The position numbers and the translations under genes were made by a program. Shown here piece by piece: positions 45,048 through 59,282 of a stretch of 64,000 bases of DNA. The first letter of the stretch is position 1. Each line of letters starts with the position of its first letter. Source of the stretch: Amia ocellicauda (lineage: Eukaryota; Chordata; Actinopteri; Amiiformes; Amiidae); the NCBI RefSeq assembly GCF_036373705.1, contig NW_027102719.1, forward strand, positions 62,001 through 126,000, read 5' to 3'. The notes under the pieces were generated by a model. It was given only the letters and a program-made list of their open reading frames with translations, was not told the DNA's origin and searched no databases.

Positions 45048-46155
45048 CAGGAGCGTAGCCATGGGTGGGCCTGGGTGGGCCTGGTTGGGCCATGGCCCAC
45101 CTACTTACCTCTCAGGTCCACCCAATCAGAGAGTGTAAAATTTCTCCCGCGTGTTAAAAAAACATTATAAATACAAGATTCTGAAGCAATAACGTGTTTC
45201 GGAAAATCACAGGCTTTATTCCAAAGCATGGGGGCTGGTTCTTTTCAAGTCTAATGGTTACATTTTGGCTAAGTTATGCACAAGCAGGTTATAACTGGCT
45301 GTGGTAAATGTTTTTTTACGTAGTGCATCACACCATGACAACTGAACAAATGTAGTTGTGAACGGAGTTCCTACAAATGGTGAAACAAAATTATTTGTTG
45401 AATTATTTCAAAAGACGAGAAGAGAACTATCAGAACAGCACATTACACAACCTGATAAATCACCAACTGCATCGGAAGAAACCAATATAAGCACTGCTTT
45501 GCATCCACAGGCCAGTGTTGAATTCGGTAAGGAAACATTTTACTGTCCCTCGGATTTATAAGGAATAGATGAGTCACCTACACGGCCAAAATTGCAGGCA
45601 TTTGCTTTAATTTGTGTTAAATCCCAAAGTTTTTCATCACAGCGGTGGTATGAGAAGTATCGCTGGATGGAATACAGCATAGCCAGAAATGCAATTATCT
45701 GTAGATATGCAGGCATTTGTTCTGATTCCCACACCGAAGAAACGTTCACTAAAAATGGTTTTAAAGATTTTAAGCATTTGAATCAGAGCCGTTCAAAACA
45801 TGAAGCAAGCAATTGGTACTGTCCATCCGAAGGTTACAGACAAAGCCACACAGAAACATTTTTAATCGGGTAAATCGGGATTCCAGGAAGGCTTATTTGA
45901 GAGGAATTGTGATTAAAGCTGTGACTGACATTCTGATGTACTGCACAAAGCAGTGAATTCCAATCAGGGGTCTCAGAGAAGCTCTAAATAAAGGACATTT
46001 CTCTGAGCTATTTAAAGTAAACATGATAGTGAAATTCAAACCTGTGTTGAAGAACTCCGCAAAAATGCAACACTATGAGCCCTGATACTCCAAAAGAGCT
46101 ACTGCTTTACCATCACGCACACCTCATCACAGGGTACATTTCATGACCAGCATCA
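45048..46155 (+). pseudogene. hAT element with TTF-type transposase remnant, C2 (longer copy)
   Basis: The left end is probably CAGGAGCGTAGCCATGGG at 45048, a common start of hAT elements. The frame at 45358-45561 (ELFQKTRREL, YCPSDL) stops at a TAA and continues in the same frame with SPTRPKLQAFALI and the TTF-type finger RWYEKYRWMEYS to 45873, then broken core segments. The first unit has lost everything before YCPSDL. Confidence 0.65.
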
Positions 46156-46231
46156 GTTCAGTATAGACCAGTGTCTCTATGGTTACCTTGTCCCAGTACA
46201 GACCAGTGTGTCTCTATGGCTATTATTATTA

Positions 46232-46263
<32 letters not shown>

Positions 46264-47049
46264 TCTTGGCAGATGCCCTTATCCAGTGCTATACAAATTG
46301 CAAGAATACAGTTAAGCCATCAAATATTACAAATACAAATTTACATTGTACAAAGCAATTCAAAATATAATACATTTTACAACTTCCAATTTACACAGGT
46401 AAGTACAGTAAGTGAGGTCATACATCCTAGAACGTAAAAGCTAAGTGCTGTCAAGATGTAAGGTCATAGTCAAGGGTTACGGGAAAGGGAGCAAGGGGGA
46501 AATCAATCAATAATACAAGTATTAGTAACACAAGAAGCATGATCAAATGCTGTGAAGTGCTATCTTCCAGGGAATAAAAGGACTAATACGTAATATTACT
46601 AATGGTTACCTATGTAGAAGCCCCAGTATAGAACAGTGTCTCTATGGTTACCTATGTAGAAGCCCCAGTATAGAACAGTGTGTCTCTATGGTTACCTAAT
46701 CCCAGTATAGACCAGTGTGTCTCTATGGTTAGCTATATAGAAGCCCCAGTACAGAACAGTGCGTCTCTGTGTGTAGAGTCACAATCACACAGAGGGAATT
46801 CTAGATGGGCAGGAACCAGAACCCTTGGATGATCTAGAGCTAGAGAGGGAGGATTCCCCTGTTGTGAGACGCTCCTAGAGACATAACAAGGGTACACTTC
46901 CAGTAAGCTTAATAGAAGGGTATTTACAAAAAATATGCAGTGTATTGTCATTATAGATCACAGACCCCTTAAAAGGTATCCTGAAATTGCCTTGAATGTT
47001 TTGATATATAACCTGTATTAATTCAGCAGGTTTTCAACAGGGGGGATAC

Positions 47050-47959
47050 TGTAAGGGATACTACTTTGTTCAGAATACGGTATTGTTACATTAAGAACAC
47101 CAGAGAGGTCTAATGTAATGGATGGCTTCGCAAACCAACTGAATTACTGAATCGCCTAACCTGCTGTCCAATCGGAATGTAGCTTTCTCGAGAAAAAGGG
47201 TGGGCTGTAGTTCGGGAAGAGTAGTCGCCATGATTAGTTGAGTGTGCAAATTGGAGCTGTGTAGTGTGCAGAGGAAATAAACATGTTTTTTATATGAAAA
47301 CAATGAACTTTGTTTTTGAACACTGGCCTGGAATTGTGTATCTTTTCAAGTTTTTTTTTAGAAGAGACTGTTCTAGGTGCAAAGTGAACGGGACCCGTGT
47401 GACACGCAGTTAAGGAGAGCCCGCGTTGAACTAAGATGACTACAGTGAGATTTCCTGGACAAAGCTCGGGCAAAGGATAGCGCAGGGTGCACCTGCACCT
47501 GAGTTTTTGTCAAAAAGCATTGTGATCAGAGAAGGTAAAAAGGGAAAAACGCAAGTAAGCAGCAATAGCATTTTCTTTCTTTGAAGCATAGCATGACCAT
47601 AGTTTTTCTATTGTATAAGTATCTTGGTGTAGGGGTGTCTCGCCTGTCCTGTAAGATTCGGGAGGGTAGGAATAGTTTAGTTATCCTCTCTGTTTACTTT
47701 TTGTGTGCCCCATTACTGTTAGTTCAGGTAGCCATTGTGAATTTAAATCTTGAACCCTACTTTGCCAAATTAGGTCACAGCTATACTTCGGTATGTAAAA
47801 AAAATATATAACGCAGGATGGGCACATACCTCAAATTTGGGGGGTATAGGGACAAACTGTGTTGGGGGCGCGGACTTAGATCCTTTAGTTTCTCATCCAT
47901 CCAAGATATCTAGCTTAGAACCCCTACAACAGCAGGACATTTACTAACTCCTCGTTACA
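47050..47959 (+). mobile_element. Possible LTR of an unidentified retroelement, C2
   Basis: Copy of 9342-10250, with the same TGTAA...TTACA ends. Confidence 0.35.
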
Positions 47960-49328
47960 TATGGTTACCTATGTAGAAGCCCCAGTATAGACCTGATGCT
48001 GATGAAGTGAGGTCCGGGGGAGCTGGGGGGCTGCGAAAGTGAGGTCCGGTGGGGTCCAGGTTTCCTTCTTTGTTACCATCACTTAAGTTTACAAAGTGAT
48101 CAAACACAAAGGCTTCTCTGACATTGTGAAAGTGTTTGTCCAAATCAGTAGGCAGTGGGTCCTCAGCCAGTCCAGGTTCAATCACAAAATTAGGGTTCTC
48201 AGTAAGAGTCCAAATCAAAAACGCAAGCAATCCTTAAAATATATATATATATTAACACAGTCAAAACCACCACAATCTTTCTACCCAACAAACAAGGAGA
48301 GCGAGGTAGGTCCTTATATAGTAAGTTTTAGAACAGTGGGTAATTTAAGATGGTTCTTGTGATATATCCTTCCCAACAAGAGCGCAGGACTAGGACACTG
48401 TCTTGTATGAGTGTCTGTTAGGTGGATGAGGAACTCATTGGCTGAGATTCAGATAATTATTACAAAATACATTTTTCAGCACTTCCAAATCTCACAGCCA
48501 CTGCAAATCTCGCAGCTGCTGTTTTATTTTTTCAGCAGTTGCACTTCAGGGCCACCGTAAGAAAGAAACTAGGTGTAACTCAAGTAACAGAAAGGTTGAG
48601 TACTTGTATGGTTTAAACGGGTCCACTGTGCCATCCTTAATGGACAAGTTTTCGGTCCAGAAATGTACCAGCTGAATGTCTCCATCCTGCCATCAGCTCC
48701 AGTGCGTCTCTTCAGTTTTCTGTGTCATTGTGCCCGCACCGTGTGAGTTCACCCGTGCACATGTTGCAGCAAACTCTCCAGTGTAAATTCAATGTAAAGT
48801 GCTCCTTTACTTTCCACGGGTGAAGCTGTTGCCTCTCTCAAGGTTTTTTCTAGTAGCTGCGCCCCAGGTAGACCCAAGTAATCGACGATTAATTACATTT
48901 TAAGATTTTATTCGATTTTAATCAACTTTATCGCTAAGTCGTTGGCAGCCCCGCTGTCGCTGAGTACTACTGTATCTGTAAGTGTGTTTTAATGACGAGG
49001 CGGCTAACGCCAGATGGTAGGTGATTGGATGTCGTACCAAATGTACCGCTGCAGCACTGGGTCATGAACGTCATTCACGGTTCTTGTAGTTTTCATTGCC
49101 TTCTCGGTTAATTGCGACAATCCACAACCGAACTACATTTCCCACATTTTCTAACGTAATAATGATTAGTGTAAAATATAATTATTATCAAAATCCTGTC
49201 AATGTAGTATTTACTTATAGAGTTCAAATATTGTATATGCACTGTGCGCCCAAATTGTATTTCACACTCGCACAACATTATTTTCACTCACAAATTCGAG
49301 CATAACGCTCACACTGTAGAGCCCTGGG

Positions 49329-49584
49329 TTACCTATGTAGTAGCCCCATATAGACCAGTGTGTCTCTATGGTTACCTATGTAGTGGCCCCAGTATAGACC
49401 AGTGTGTCTCCATGGTTACCTATGTAGTAGCCCCAGTATAGACTAGTGTGTCTCTATAGTTACCTATGTAGTAGCCCCAGTATAGACCACTGTGTCTCTA
49501 TGTTTACCTATGTAGTAGCCCCAGTATAGACCAGTGTGTCTCCATGGTTACCTATGTAGTAGACCCAGTATAGACCAGTGTGTC
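49329..49584. repeat. 43-bp minisatellite array, C2
   Basis: Copy of 11620-11874 with the same number of units and a few base changes, so the array has not changed length since duplication. Confidence 0.85.
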
Positions 49585-50970
49585 AGGAAAAGAAAATTGT
49601 TGAAAATATTGTCAATTTGTATTATTTAAAACTGTAACAAACTTTGTTATTTCTTATTTAATTTGCACTCACTGTCACTCAATGTTTTGTCAATTTGCTG
49701 CATCATTCAGGCTTCTAAATGTGCTGTATTTGAACAATACCACTTAAAACACATGAAATACAGAGTATTCAAATTCCAGCTGCCATTTGGCCTGAACTGT
49801 AATACTCATTATTAAGAAGTCACACACATTGAGTGACATTGCCTTCAAGAATCAAAACATTTCATAAACATGGAACCATCGATCTTCATCGATTTTTACC
49901 AATCATTGTTTCATTATCAATTCACATCTGATTCATATACTCCTGAGCATTCTGAGGCACAACGTGAAAAGTAAATTTTAAAATCAAAAGTCTGAGAGTA
50001 GAACATCAACTGGACTAGAATCTGAGCCCTCATTAAAACAACAATCCATTCAACAATAGACTAGTCATAGGCAGGACCATACTGGACTAGACCCAAAGAG
50101 AAACAGTTCCCACTGACTAGTGACTGACTAATGCAAGCCAGCTTGACTACTGTATAATTAACAGACTTCTCACTACGTTTGACACAACATTTGGCACAAT
50201 GTGACAATTATAAGTCTAACTCTATAATACAGTCCATCTAATAGACCAGAGACACACTGGTCTATACTGGGGCTTCTACATAGGTAACCATAGAGACACA
50301 CTGTTCTACTACAGGGGTCGATCTTAACGCGAGCCCGCTTGCCAATGGCTAGTGCAGCTCGCTGCGGACCAGTACAGATTCTCTAGAACTAGTCCGTGTG
50401 GCTAGTGCATATTATCTTACGTTTTACAGCTGTTACGATTTAAATCCTCAGATTTTTCCTCGGTGCGCTATTCGGTGCGCTAGTTTCACGAATGCGTGCA
50501 ACTGACAATGTGCCAGCGGTTGCGTTCGGTTTGTGTCCTCCAGCCTAACTCCGGTAGTATTTTATATAGAAATGTACTGGAAACGATCGCTACTAGCGCA
50601 CGTCAAGATGTAATCGAATGTACCACTTGCAGCAGACAACAGAGGCAGTCTGTGGAGTGACCAGAGCATCATTAAACGTGAGTATAATCCTAAAACAAAG
50701 CCAAAAGACAAGAAAACGTGTGTATCAATCCTTAAATACAGTTGCATAGACCATAAATAAGCTACGTTAAAATACAAGTAAACGTATAGAGTGATATTGT
50801 GCAGTTAGGGATGGGCCATTTGGTATTGGGGGGGGGTACTGGATTAAACTGAAGAAACCTTGTACATAAATCCTTTAACACAGTTGCATACACCATAAAT
50901 AAGCAACACCATATTTAAGTCAATATATAAGCAAACATATATGATATAGATAGTGATATTATGGAGCTAG

Positions 50971-51270
50971 GGATGGGCCATTTGGTTTGTTGGGCGCTCA
51001 TTATGGGTCGACCCTGGAGAGCTGTGGTGCAGGTGAGCGTTTCTCTCTCCTTATTTCCCTTTCTTCCTTTTCACTCTCATCCTTTCTTGTGTTTGGTTTC
51101 AGCGCAGGGCACACACCCTGATTTCCAGTAACCATTCTGAACCGTTTTATTTTATTTCTCCAGGTATGGTGAGGACAATGACACTTTTAAAGTGGAGAGT
51201 TTCCCCAGCAGCGGCGATGATGACAATAACTAAGGAAGTGACGAGTGCCACAGAGAAGGTGACGTCAGAT
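50971..51270 (+). pseudogene. BTG-family pseudogene, C2
   Basis: Copy of 13263-13600, with the donor at 51033 and acceptor before 51164. The DYHSGS segment is deleted, joining GACGTCAG to ATGCCCAGC. Confidence 0.6.
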
Positions 51271-51301
51271 GCCCAGCACGCCCCCCCCGCCACCCCACAC
51301 A

Positions 51302-51339
<38 letters not shown>

Positions 51340-51982
51340 GTACCGGTACTGAGCCAGCACTGTCCCCAGTCCCCTGGATCCAGCGATAATATAGAGAGCA
51401 CAGAATTCAAGTGAGAAAAGTAAATTCGGATAATTGTGAAAGTCTACAGAAGCCCCCGCACTGCGACTGTCTGTTTACTCTGATGGTGCTCAATTCATGT
51501 TGCCGTTCTAGACAAGCGGCCTGTGTCATTAATGCTGGCTGAACACGGCTGATCGTGGCACAGAGCGCCAGCAATTGTGAAAAGGCACATTAAATGGTTA
51601 TGGTTCCTTTCATCGCTTAGCTGGCTTGCCCTGTGTGATAAATGTCTGAGCTTTTATCGAGATCATGTATTCTACAATTTATGACAGTTGAGCAATAACA
51701 TATAAACTGTTTTGCAGGCGCCTGATTTTGTGTGCCAGCCTGTTCCAGCATGGCAGCAGCTACCCAGGAATAAGTGTGTTCTGTACATAGCGTAGTGCTT
51801 TGCCAAACATAGTGCATTGTTTCTCTGACAGCAGATGGTGAAAGTTATCTAATATGTAAACATTGGTACAGGATTAAGTTAGTAACTCAAAGGTGTTGCC
51901 CTTTGGGTCAGATTGCAACACAAGTGCAGGATACGCACTAAATTGCAGCCTAGTATATAATTTCCTGGGGGATTGTACACAC

Positions 51983-52423
51983 CTGGGGCTTATACCAATC
52001 AATTAGCAACAAACAAATGATCCGGAGGTCCGATATAGAGCAGAGGAACAGCTTTCCAAAGCCCAGTGGGTCATAGGGAACATGTTGCCTTTGTGATTGA
52101 AAGATGCTTCTTAAATAATGCTCAATTTGCTCTGCTTGTGCAACCAATGCATATATTGTTAGAAAGTGAAATTGATACGCGGGATACTCATTTTGCTGCC
52201 CTTATCCTTGTAGAATTTGTAATTCGTGTTCAGATCCTTTATGGAGAAAAAAATATGACATTCAATGTGCATCAATTTACTCCTCTGGCCTCAAATGTCA
52301 ATAATTGGGGAGCCCTGTGAGCACATTCTGCTTCTTATTTTGAAAATGGAAATGGAAAGCTTGTTAAGCTGTTGAGGTGCACCACTACACAGTTAATATG
52401 TTTATGCTGTCAAAGACTCTCCA
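51983..52423 (+). pseudogene. DNA-transposon protein remnant (DUF4218-like), C2
   Basis: Copy of 14320-14760 with the same stops. Confidence 0.5.
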
Positions 52424-52784
52424 TTTAGCAATCTACACAACATTACTGAGAGGGTATCGAATTTCTGTAGCAAATTAACTGAACCACCAGTTTTTTTTTA
52501 AAAAGGAAAATTAATAAAATCGTCTTGAATGGTTCAAAAACTGTACTCCTTGGTTTAAGTACATTTGAAGAAAGAAAAGAATGAAATTATTAGAAGGGAA
52601 ACCACAAAACTTGAGACAGGGGTGACAGGTAGCGGTGATCTGGGGAATCCATGCAGCAGGTCCGACAACGAGACACTTGGCACCGGCAGCACATGCTTCA
52701 GTGCTCTGGGAGTGTTTACAGCCTGTGAGTTTAACACTTCATGACCGACAGCTGCCCTTCATGCCAACACAATACACATCAACA

Positions 52785-53153
52785 ATGACTTTCATCACCA
52801 TGTTCATCTGGACACTATGCACTCAGGGTGGGAATTATTTTGATTTTATTATTTCCATTTTGTATGTATTTCTTTGTAATATCTAAACAGGCACACATCA
52901 AACTCACAGACCAAATCAGATTGTTTTCATGTATATTACATATATATGTAAGCATTATTTTTATTCTTCGTTTCCAGAATCCACCGGACAGTATACTGTG
53001 ACTCAGACTCCATCAGTGAAATCTGTTCAGCCAGGAGAGACACTCACTGTGACCTGTAAACCCAGCAGTGCAGTGTATATTAACAACATCCTACACTGAG
53101 ACCAACAGAAAACTGATTTATTTTGCCACTACCCGTCAGTCTGGGATCCCCAT
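52785..53153 (+). pseudogene. Immunoglobulin light-chain V pseudogene, C2
   Basis: Copy of 15122-15490. It shares the Trp-to-stop change, the frameshift and the truncation, so it was already dead before duplication. One silent change lies in the leader. Confidence 0.8.
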
Positions 53154-55045
53154 TATAGTGTTGGGCTGTGGTGAATGAGGGCCCAGAGTGTGAGCCATCT
53201 CTGAGTGACTGTGCTACACTGCTCCACAATATCACAATATGTACTGCTGGTCATAGCAATACAACAATAACAATACCCTGCACACAACACATGCCCTTAA
53301 TAAGCTCCTTCTCTGTCAGAGGGCAGCCTGAGACACGTCTTGGAATCCAGCATGACTTCACTATTGACAAATAGTACATAGATTAAAAAAAAAAAGTTTC
53401 TACCTACTTTAGTCAGCTAATGTGTCACCTCACCCCTTTCTAGAAAATAAAATGATATTTGTTACATCAGTAATACTTGCATATCATATGAAAGAGGGAG
53501 ACTGGGACACAGATTAATCTGATTAGACATTAGTATTAAACTGGGATCTCTGACAGGGGTAAAAATAGAAGAAAACCAGGAAAGTGTCCCACCCCTATCA
53601 AGTCCCACCTGTGTTCACAGCTCCCAACTCATCTAACTTTCTGTGACAGGATTTGGATGAAGGAAGCTGCTCTGCATACCTGTCCTCCCCGAGGTAACTG
53701 GATTTAAACTGCATTTTAGGTAACTTTTGTTTAATCATGCTGACAATGGATTTTATGTATTTTTTTCTTTGTTTTTATCCATCTTTAAACTATTGTTATA
53801 TTATGATTTGTAACGTACAATAGTTTTAAAAGTCATCTGTCTAATTGCCACTTGGTGAACGGGTAGTTGGGGTTTCTTATTTGAATGGTTTCTTTTTTGG
53901 AGTTGAGTTGTTACAATGATCACGATTTGTTTTCACATTTAGAGTTTGGTTTGTAGTGTGGTTTATTTGTTTATTTTACTTCACTAACCCCAGTTCGCCT
54001 GTGGCATTTAAGATGAATAATTATTGAATCGTTTATTGCATATCCTGCTTTTATTCTTGGATTTTTGCTTGTAATAAACTGTTAAACATTTTGTACAATT
54101 TATTCCGGTCTCTGCTTACTTTTATTTGATTAAAAAGATCTTGTAGGGGGAAACCTGAGTTGTGCGCATTATATCTAAAACTATTTGGGCGAAACGAGTG
54201 GCATGGTCAGTAATTTAGCCAAGGGTAGAGTGTACACATCAGCCACCTGGTTACAATTATTATGATGCACAAGACAATATGAATTATTGTGAAAAAAAAT
54301 ATATATAGAGAGAGTCTGCCCATGATGACATCTGTCTAGGTCACTCACAGCAATAATTGCCCTCATAGAAATCTTGCACAGCGTCAGGGGTGGCGGCGGG
54401 GTATGGCTTGGTTAGGCTACAGCCCCACTTTAGCACCACCATGGAACAACCAAGAATATCACCGAGCAGAATAAGTGCCAGCCAGTTCCATTTGTGTCAC
54501 TGCGTCATTGCTGCGTGAAACTGCGGGCGTTAGCATGCAGTGTAGTGATGCAGCGCATCACACATTACACTGATCTGAGTAAAATTAGTTAACGCTAGCT
54601 AGCTATGTAAGTTGGTAAATTGGAACATTGTTAGCATTATTATGGATCGATCCAACCACGACAACCGGCAGATTGTGCTCCTTTGAAAACGTAAATGCCG
54701 AGTTTGAATATATTTTAAATAATAGGGTCGATTTGGAAACTGTGCTGACTTTGTCGTGTTTTGTGTGGCCTCGGCGGCCACCTCTTGTGCTCCGTTAATT
54801 ACTGTAGCGCTCTCTCTCTCTATCTGTCTCTCTCTGTGTCTCTCTATATCTTTCTTTGTGTGCGTCTGTGTGAGGGGAGTGTGATGCGTGATGTACAATC
54901 CGCTGGGTTTGCCAGACAATGTGAACGACTTTAAATAGCATGCATAATAATTATTGCCTGAACTCAGTAGTAGTGACCGTCCATGTCTGTTGCTCTCGAT
55001 GTAATTTTGCGTGTGAAAAAAGGAGTCAGTGCAATCGTCTAACCC

Positions 55046-55726
55046 AGTGGTTTTCAAACCGGTCCTGGAGTACCCCCTGCCCTGCTGGTTTTTGTTCCAA
55101 CTGCAGCGTACATTTTGTTGTCTCAAATTTGCATAGTAGTTATGCTAATCAAATATAATTTTGCTTAGCAACACGAGTTGCTTGATTAGCAACTTAAATT
55201 GGTCTACCAATTATCAAAAGTGGTGATTATTTGTTCTCACACAAACCCGCAGCGCAGCCAAGTACTCGGATATGGGCGTGTCTGGTGTAATTGGAAAGCT
55301 ACAGCCCTGCCCTGTATGAGTGACAGACCCGCTGGCCAATGAGGGACGGGATTCGGGTAACAGGGCACGGAGTGCGGGCCGCCTCTCGGGCGTCACAATA
55401 AAATAAAAAAAATACGCGTATCTTAAAGGGGAGGTACCTCAGCATTGCTTATACGCATGATTTGGGACGGAAAAACGTATTTTAATGCATCGCAGAATCA
55501 GCGAATCGATGAAGAAAATACATCGCAAATGGAGGTGAATTTGTCTCACATTTTGCGATGTGAACCCTGACAAAATGTTCACTGCAACTGAGGTCTTAAA
55601 TTGCTTAATTGAATCCTTAATTGACCTAACAAAGCAATATACCATTCAATTAAGTAATTAAAACCTAAATTGGAACAAAAACCAGCAGGGCAGGGGGTAC
55701 TCCAGGACCGGTTTGAAAACCCATGA
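55046..55726. mobile_element. hAT-type MITE, C2
   Basis: Copy of 17385-18056 with TCTAACCC flanks at 55038-55045 and 55727-55734. Small internal indels near 55345-55392 make it 681 bases. Confidence 0.8.
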
Positions 55727-55844
55727 TCTAACCCATAGCAGCCTAATGCGTGGTATTTCTAGCTACTGGGAAGGGTGCTATTTTATTGTGTATGTATTCA
55801 CACTGAAATTCAGACGTTGCATTACGGGTTCGCCATCCCTGCCA

Positions 55845-55987
<143 letters not shown>

Positions 55988-56435
55988 CAGTCCGACAGAG
56001 CAGAGCAGCGGCTGCAGCTGCGTGATTTCCAATGACACCGACACGTTCAAAAGAACCGTAACGTCGGAGCTCATCAATACTACAGTCTTTAATCATTTAG
56101 CACCGGGGCCCGTTTAATACCGGGTTGGTACACAGCCCTTCTCATGGCCAGTGAAGCAGTGTTTTTTTTTCTTATCTAGTGAAGTGAATGTGCTAACGTT
56201 ACTTAAAGGTTAAGCTTTCTAGCTGACGTTTTATTTGCGAGTCTACCAGCTCCTCACTTTTGCCATGTTCAGCTTCGCCTATCATACCTGGTGTTCATGC
56301 TTTGCAAGAAATGTGGCCATTGCCTCTCTGCTTCTTTCGATTCCTTTTCCTCTCTGTCCCCTGATTTTTGCCTTTGGTGAGGCATTTTGACTCGCTAGTC
56401 AGTTTCCGCTTTGCTGAGCTGCAAAATGCACATCA

Positions 56436-56825
56436 GTGTGTTCCGCACATCTGACTGGCCAAGTGTTTCGACCGCACCATTTTCACAATAACAGCGGGGG
56501 AGTGGGGTATCAGATGTCCCGCTGCGTGAGGCTTCCTCTAGTTCAACTGCGTGTTGAGCTTTCTTTTCATACTTTCCCTACCATGGAAGATACTCTCAAA
56601 AAGTGGATACAAAATATTTGGTGTGAGCAGTTCAGCATAACCCCTCATACTATCGTCTGCAGTCGCCACTTTTAAGAGGAAGATATGAGTGAGCCTAAGC
56701 TCCAGGCTAAACGGTCCCGAATTAATAAATTGGACAGTTTACTGTACAACCATGATAATAAGAAATCAATTCTGTACAACATGAAAAACAGGACAAAAAT
56801 CATTTCACTGATTCTAGGATTTTGA
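56436..56825 (+). pseudogene. THAP-domain-like remnant, copy 3, with nonsense change
   Basis: Identical in frame to 18661-19050 except that the Gln codon right after CSRHF is TAA (56673-56675, C to T). The frame therefore ends after 79 residues. The rest of the region is intact to 56825. Confidence 0.55.
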
Positions 56826-59191
56826 AAATGGGGCGGGGGCCATAAGGAGGCCATGATTATTACAGAGAGGTCTGCTAGGGGGGTCTGGGGGCATGCTTTT
56901 AAAATTGGTTTTAAAAACTCAGTTTGTAAGTCAAGATTGAAGCAAATTACAAGGATAAGCTGGGCTATTCATAACAATCCAGCATTAATGTACCACCATA
57001 TTTGCTACCATTTGCTAGTGACAAATGTATTTTAAAATGAACACAATAGACAACGGTGATGCCTTCTTGCCATGAACACAAGACAATACAGACAACTTTT
57101 CCACCCGCCTCACCCCCAAAAGTGCTTCAATATGGACACATTCCTTGAGCATGTGTTCAGTGCAAGAGGGAATGGTATTAGTGAACAAAATAGGGTCCCC
57201 TTAATATGCAAAAATAAAGAAAATGCCTGACTGGAGAGAATGGGTAAACAACTCCCCCCAACATCACTAGAATGCATCTTTAACACTGTATGTTAAGAAG
57301 TACCTTTTACAACAAAGTGTTATGACGTCAAACAAGTATTTACATGCAAAACAAAATCTATGTATTAATGTCTGAACAATAAGTTATGAGTGTAACATTC
57401 AATCCCTGGACCCTTATGTAACATTATATACTGTGCAAATATATACAAATAGGTCAAATAAAAAACAGCACTTATTTGTTCAATACATGGCAAAAAGGTG
57501 CTAAAATGATTTACCAAGAAAAGAACACAAAAACTTGTGAGCTAAAACATATTTTTTTAACAATCAATAACAAACAATAAATAACATTAACGATTAGTAT
57601 TATTTTTACTAAAAAGAAAATCATATTTGTTTTAGTTAATATGATTAATGTATATAAAAAGTATTTACTTTGAAAAACCACACTATTAAATGAAAATACA
57701 TTTTAACACTATAACAAGGTAATATAGTACAAATATAACTGAAGAAACAGTAACAGCTAAACACTCAAAGATAGAGGAGGAGCAACCTCCTCTGCCTCTG
57801 TGGACCAGCCTCCTCTGATGTATGGTAACCCTAAACTAGCTATCACCATTCATCAAATTGTCAGTGTCATAGCAGAAATAAAATCCAGCACAGCAAGAGT
57901 ATTTCAATGGTCAACTTACTGCGCACTGTCTGGTCCTGAGACTGACCTGCAGTGCGCATTGGAGAGCAGAGCGCAGCAGCAGGTGTGTTTGATCCAGAAC
58001 TGCTCTCTCGCACCTCTATGCACCAGCCTCCTCTGGTATGTAGGTAGGTAGCAGTGGCCACACTGAACACAGGGCCCGATCTGTAATCAATGTATACCAG
58101 TGATGGCACCAGTGACTTTTCTAGTCTTAAACCCCCCCCACCAAGAATTGGGTCTGAGTTCATGGTCATTGTGCTTGTACATTAGTGTATGCGTACAGTT
58201 ACAATTTACAGTATCCTTGTATGTGCTCGCTTTGCTTTGTGGAATGATGTTCGTTGCTTTATTGTTGTGTGTTTCAGATGATCATTTTATCATTTTCAGA
58301 GTTAACATAACTATAGATTCAGCAATAATTTGGTGTTCATATGTGTGTAGTGTTATCGCTATTCAATATAGTGTGCCCAGTGTGCATAATGAGAAACATG
58401 TTCAGCTCATCTGCTCTGATGTTATGGATATCAAAAATGTCAACCCTCCACAGACACACACACACAGAGACACAGACACAGACGCACTAATAGGGACAAA
58501 TTTTACTCCCTCAATAAACAGGCGGACAAGGAATAATCAGGACCTGATTTAACTGAAATAATACCAAAAAAGTTTATTGAGCTACAACGAAGCGCTCCGG
58601 AGATGGTCACTGGGCAAGACACATCTAAAGTTTTTTCTAAAGAACTTGCTATCATATACAAGAGGACTCCCTTTGGTTTCTGGGCAACTAGATGATGGTA
58701 ATGAGGTACCTCAAACTTTAACACACACGTCTCCTGTGTCTTACATTATGTTCTTTCTATGTCCTTGGATGAAAATGTTTTCTAAAAATCACCTGCACAG
58801 AACTACTGTACCTGTCCTCTCCGGAGCCATACACAAAGCTTAAATTCATATATGGGTTACACAATCTTGCTGCAACAATGGTGGGAATATAATATATTTG
58901 GCACTCAGACAGGGCACTGTCCCACATCACACACAGAGACACACACACACAAGCACAGACACACACAGACAGCCAGACAGACACAGACAGTGTGCTTGAC
59001 AAATACTTCCCCTCACAGTCAAGTCAACATGAGCCGCATTATCTAAAAGAAGAACCCATCATTTCCTTTTGTGTCAATATCAGCGAGACAGGGATTAAAA
59101 AACACATCTGAAAATGCTACTTGTACAAGCACGCTGAGATGCCCCGTCATCAGTAGGCGTGCAGAACAGTATGGTGACAAATGTCTTGTGT

Positions 59192-59282
59192 GGCTCTGTG
59201 GCGCAATGGATAGCGCGTTGGACTTCTAGTGAAAAGGGCAGTGGTCATTCAAAGGTTGTGGGTTCGAGTCCCACCAGAGTCA
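59192..59282 (+). tRNA. tRNA-Arg(UCU) with 18-base intron
   Basis: The best tRNA of the window. Acceptor GGCTCTG pairs with CAGAGTC (one G-U pair). The D-arm is GCGC-AATGGATA-GCGC. Anticodon stem TTGGA pairs with TTCAA around a loop with TCT at 59225-59227. The intron lies at 59229-59246, after position 37. The T-arm is GTGGG-TTCGAGT-CCCAC, and the discriminator is A. A-box and B-box (GGTTCGAGTCC) are intact. It reads AGA codons and must be spliced. No oligo-T terminator follows at once, so transcription would end further down. Confidence 0.9.

Larger units (their letters stand above)
41176..45535. other. Segment X, missing from the first unit
   Basis: These 4,360 bases are present here and absent at 7849/7850. 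GGAAA stands at both edges (41171-41175 and 45531-45535) and once at the joint in unit 1. Besides the LINE and Tc1 copies, it contains hAT-end-like sequences (AGGGGTGGCTAAGCCTGGTC near 41506 and GCAGTGGTTCTCGACCTGCG near 41761), a possible piggyBac-type end after TTAA at 41825, and otherwise unassigned sequence (42030-42600, 44190-45040). Confidence 0.8.
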
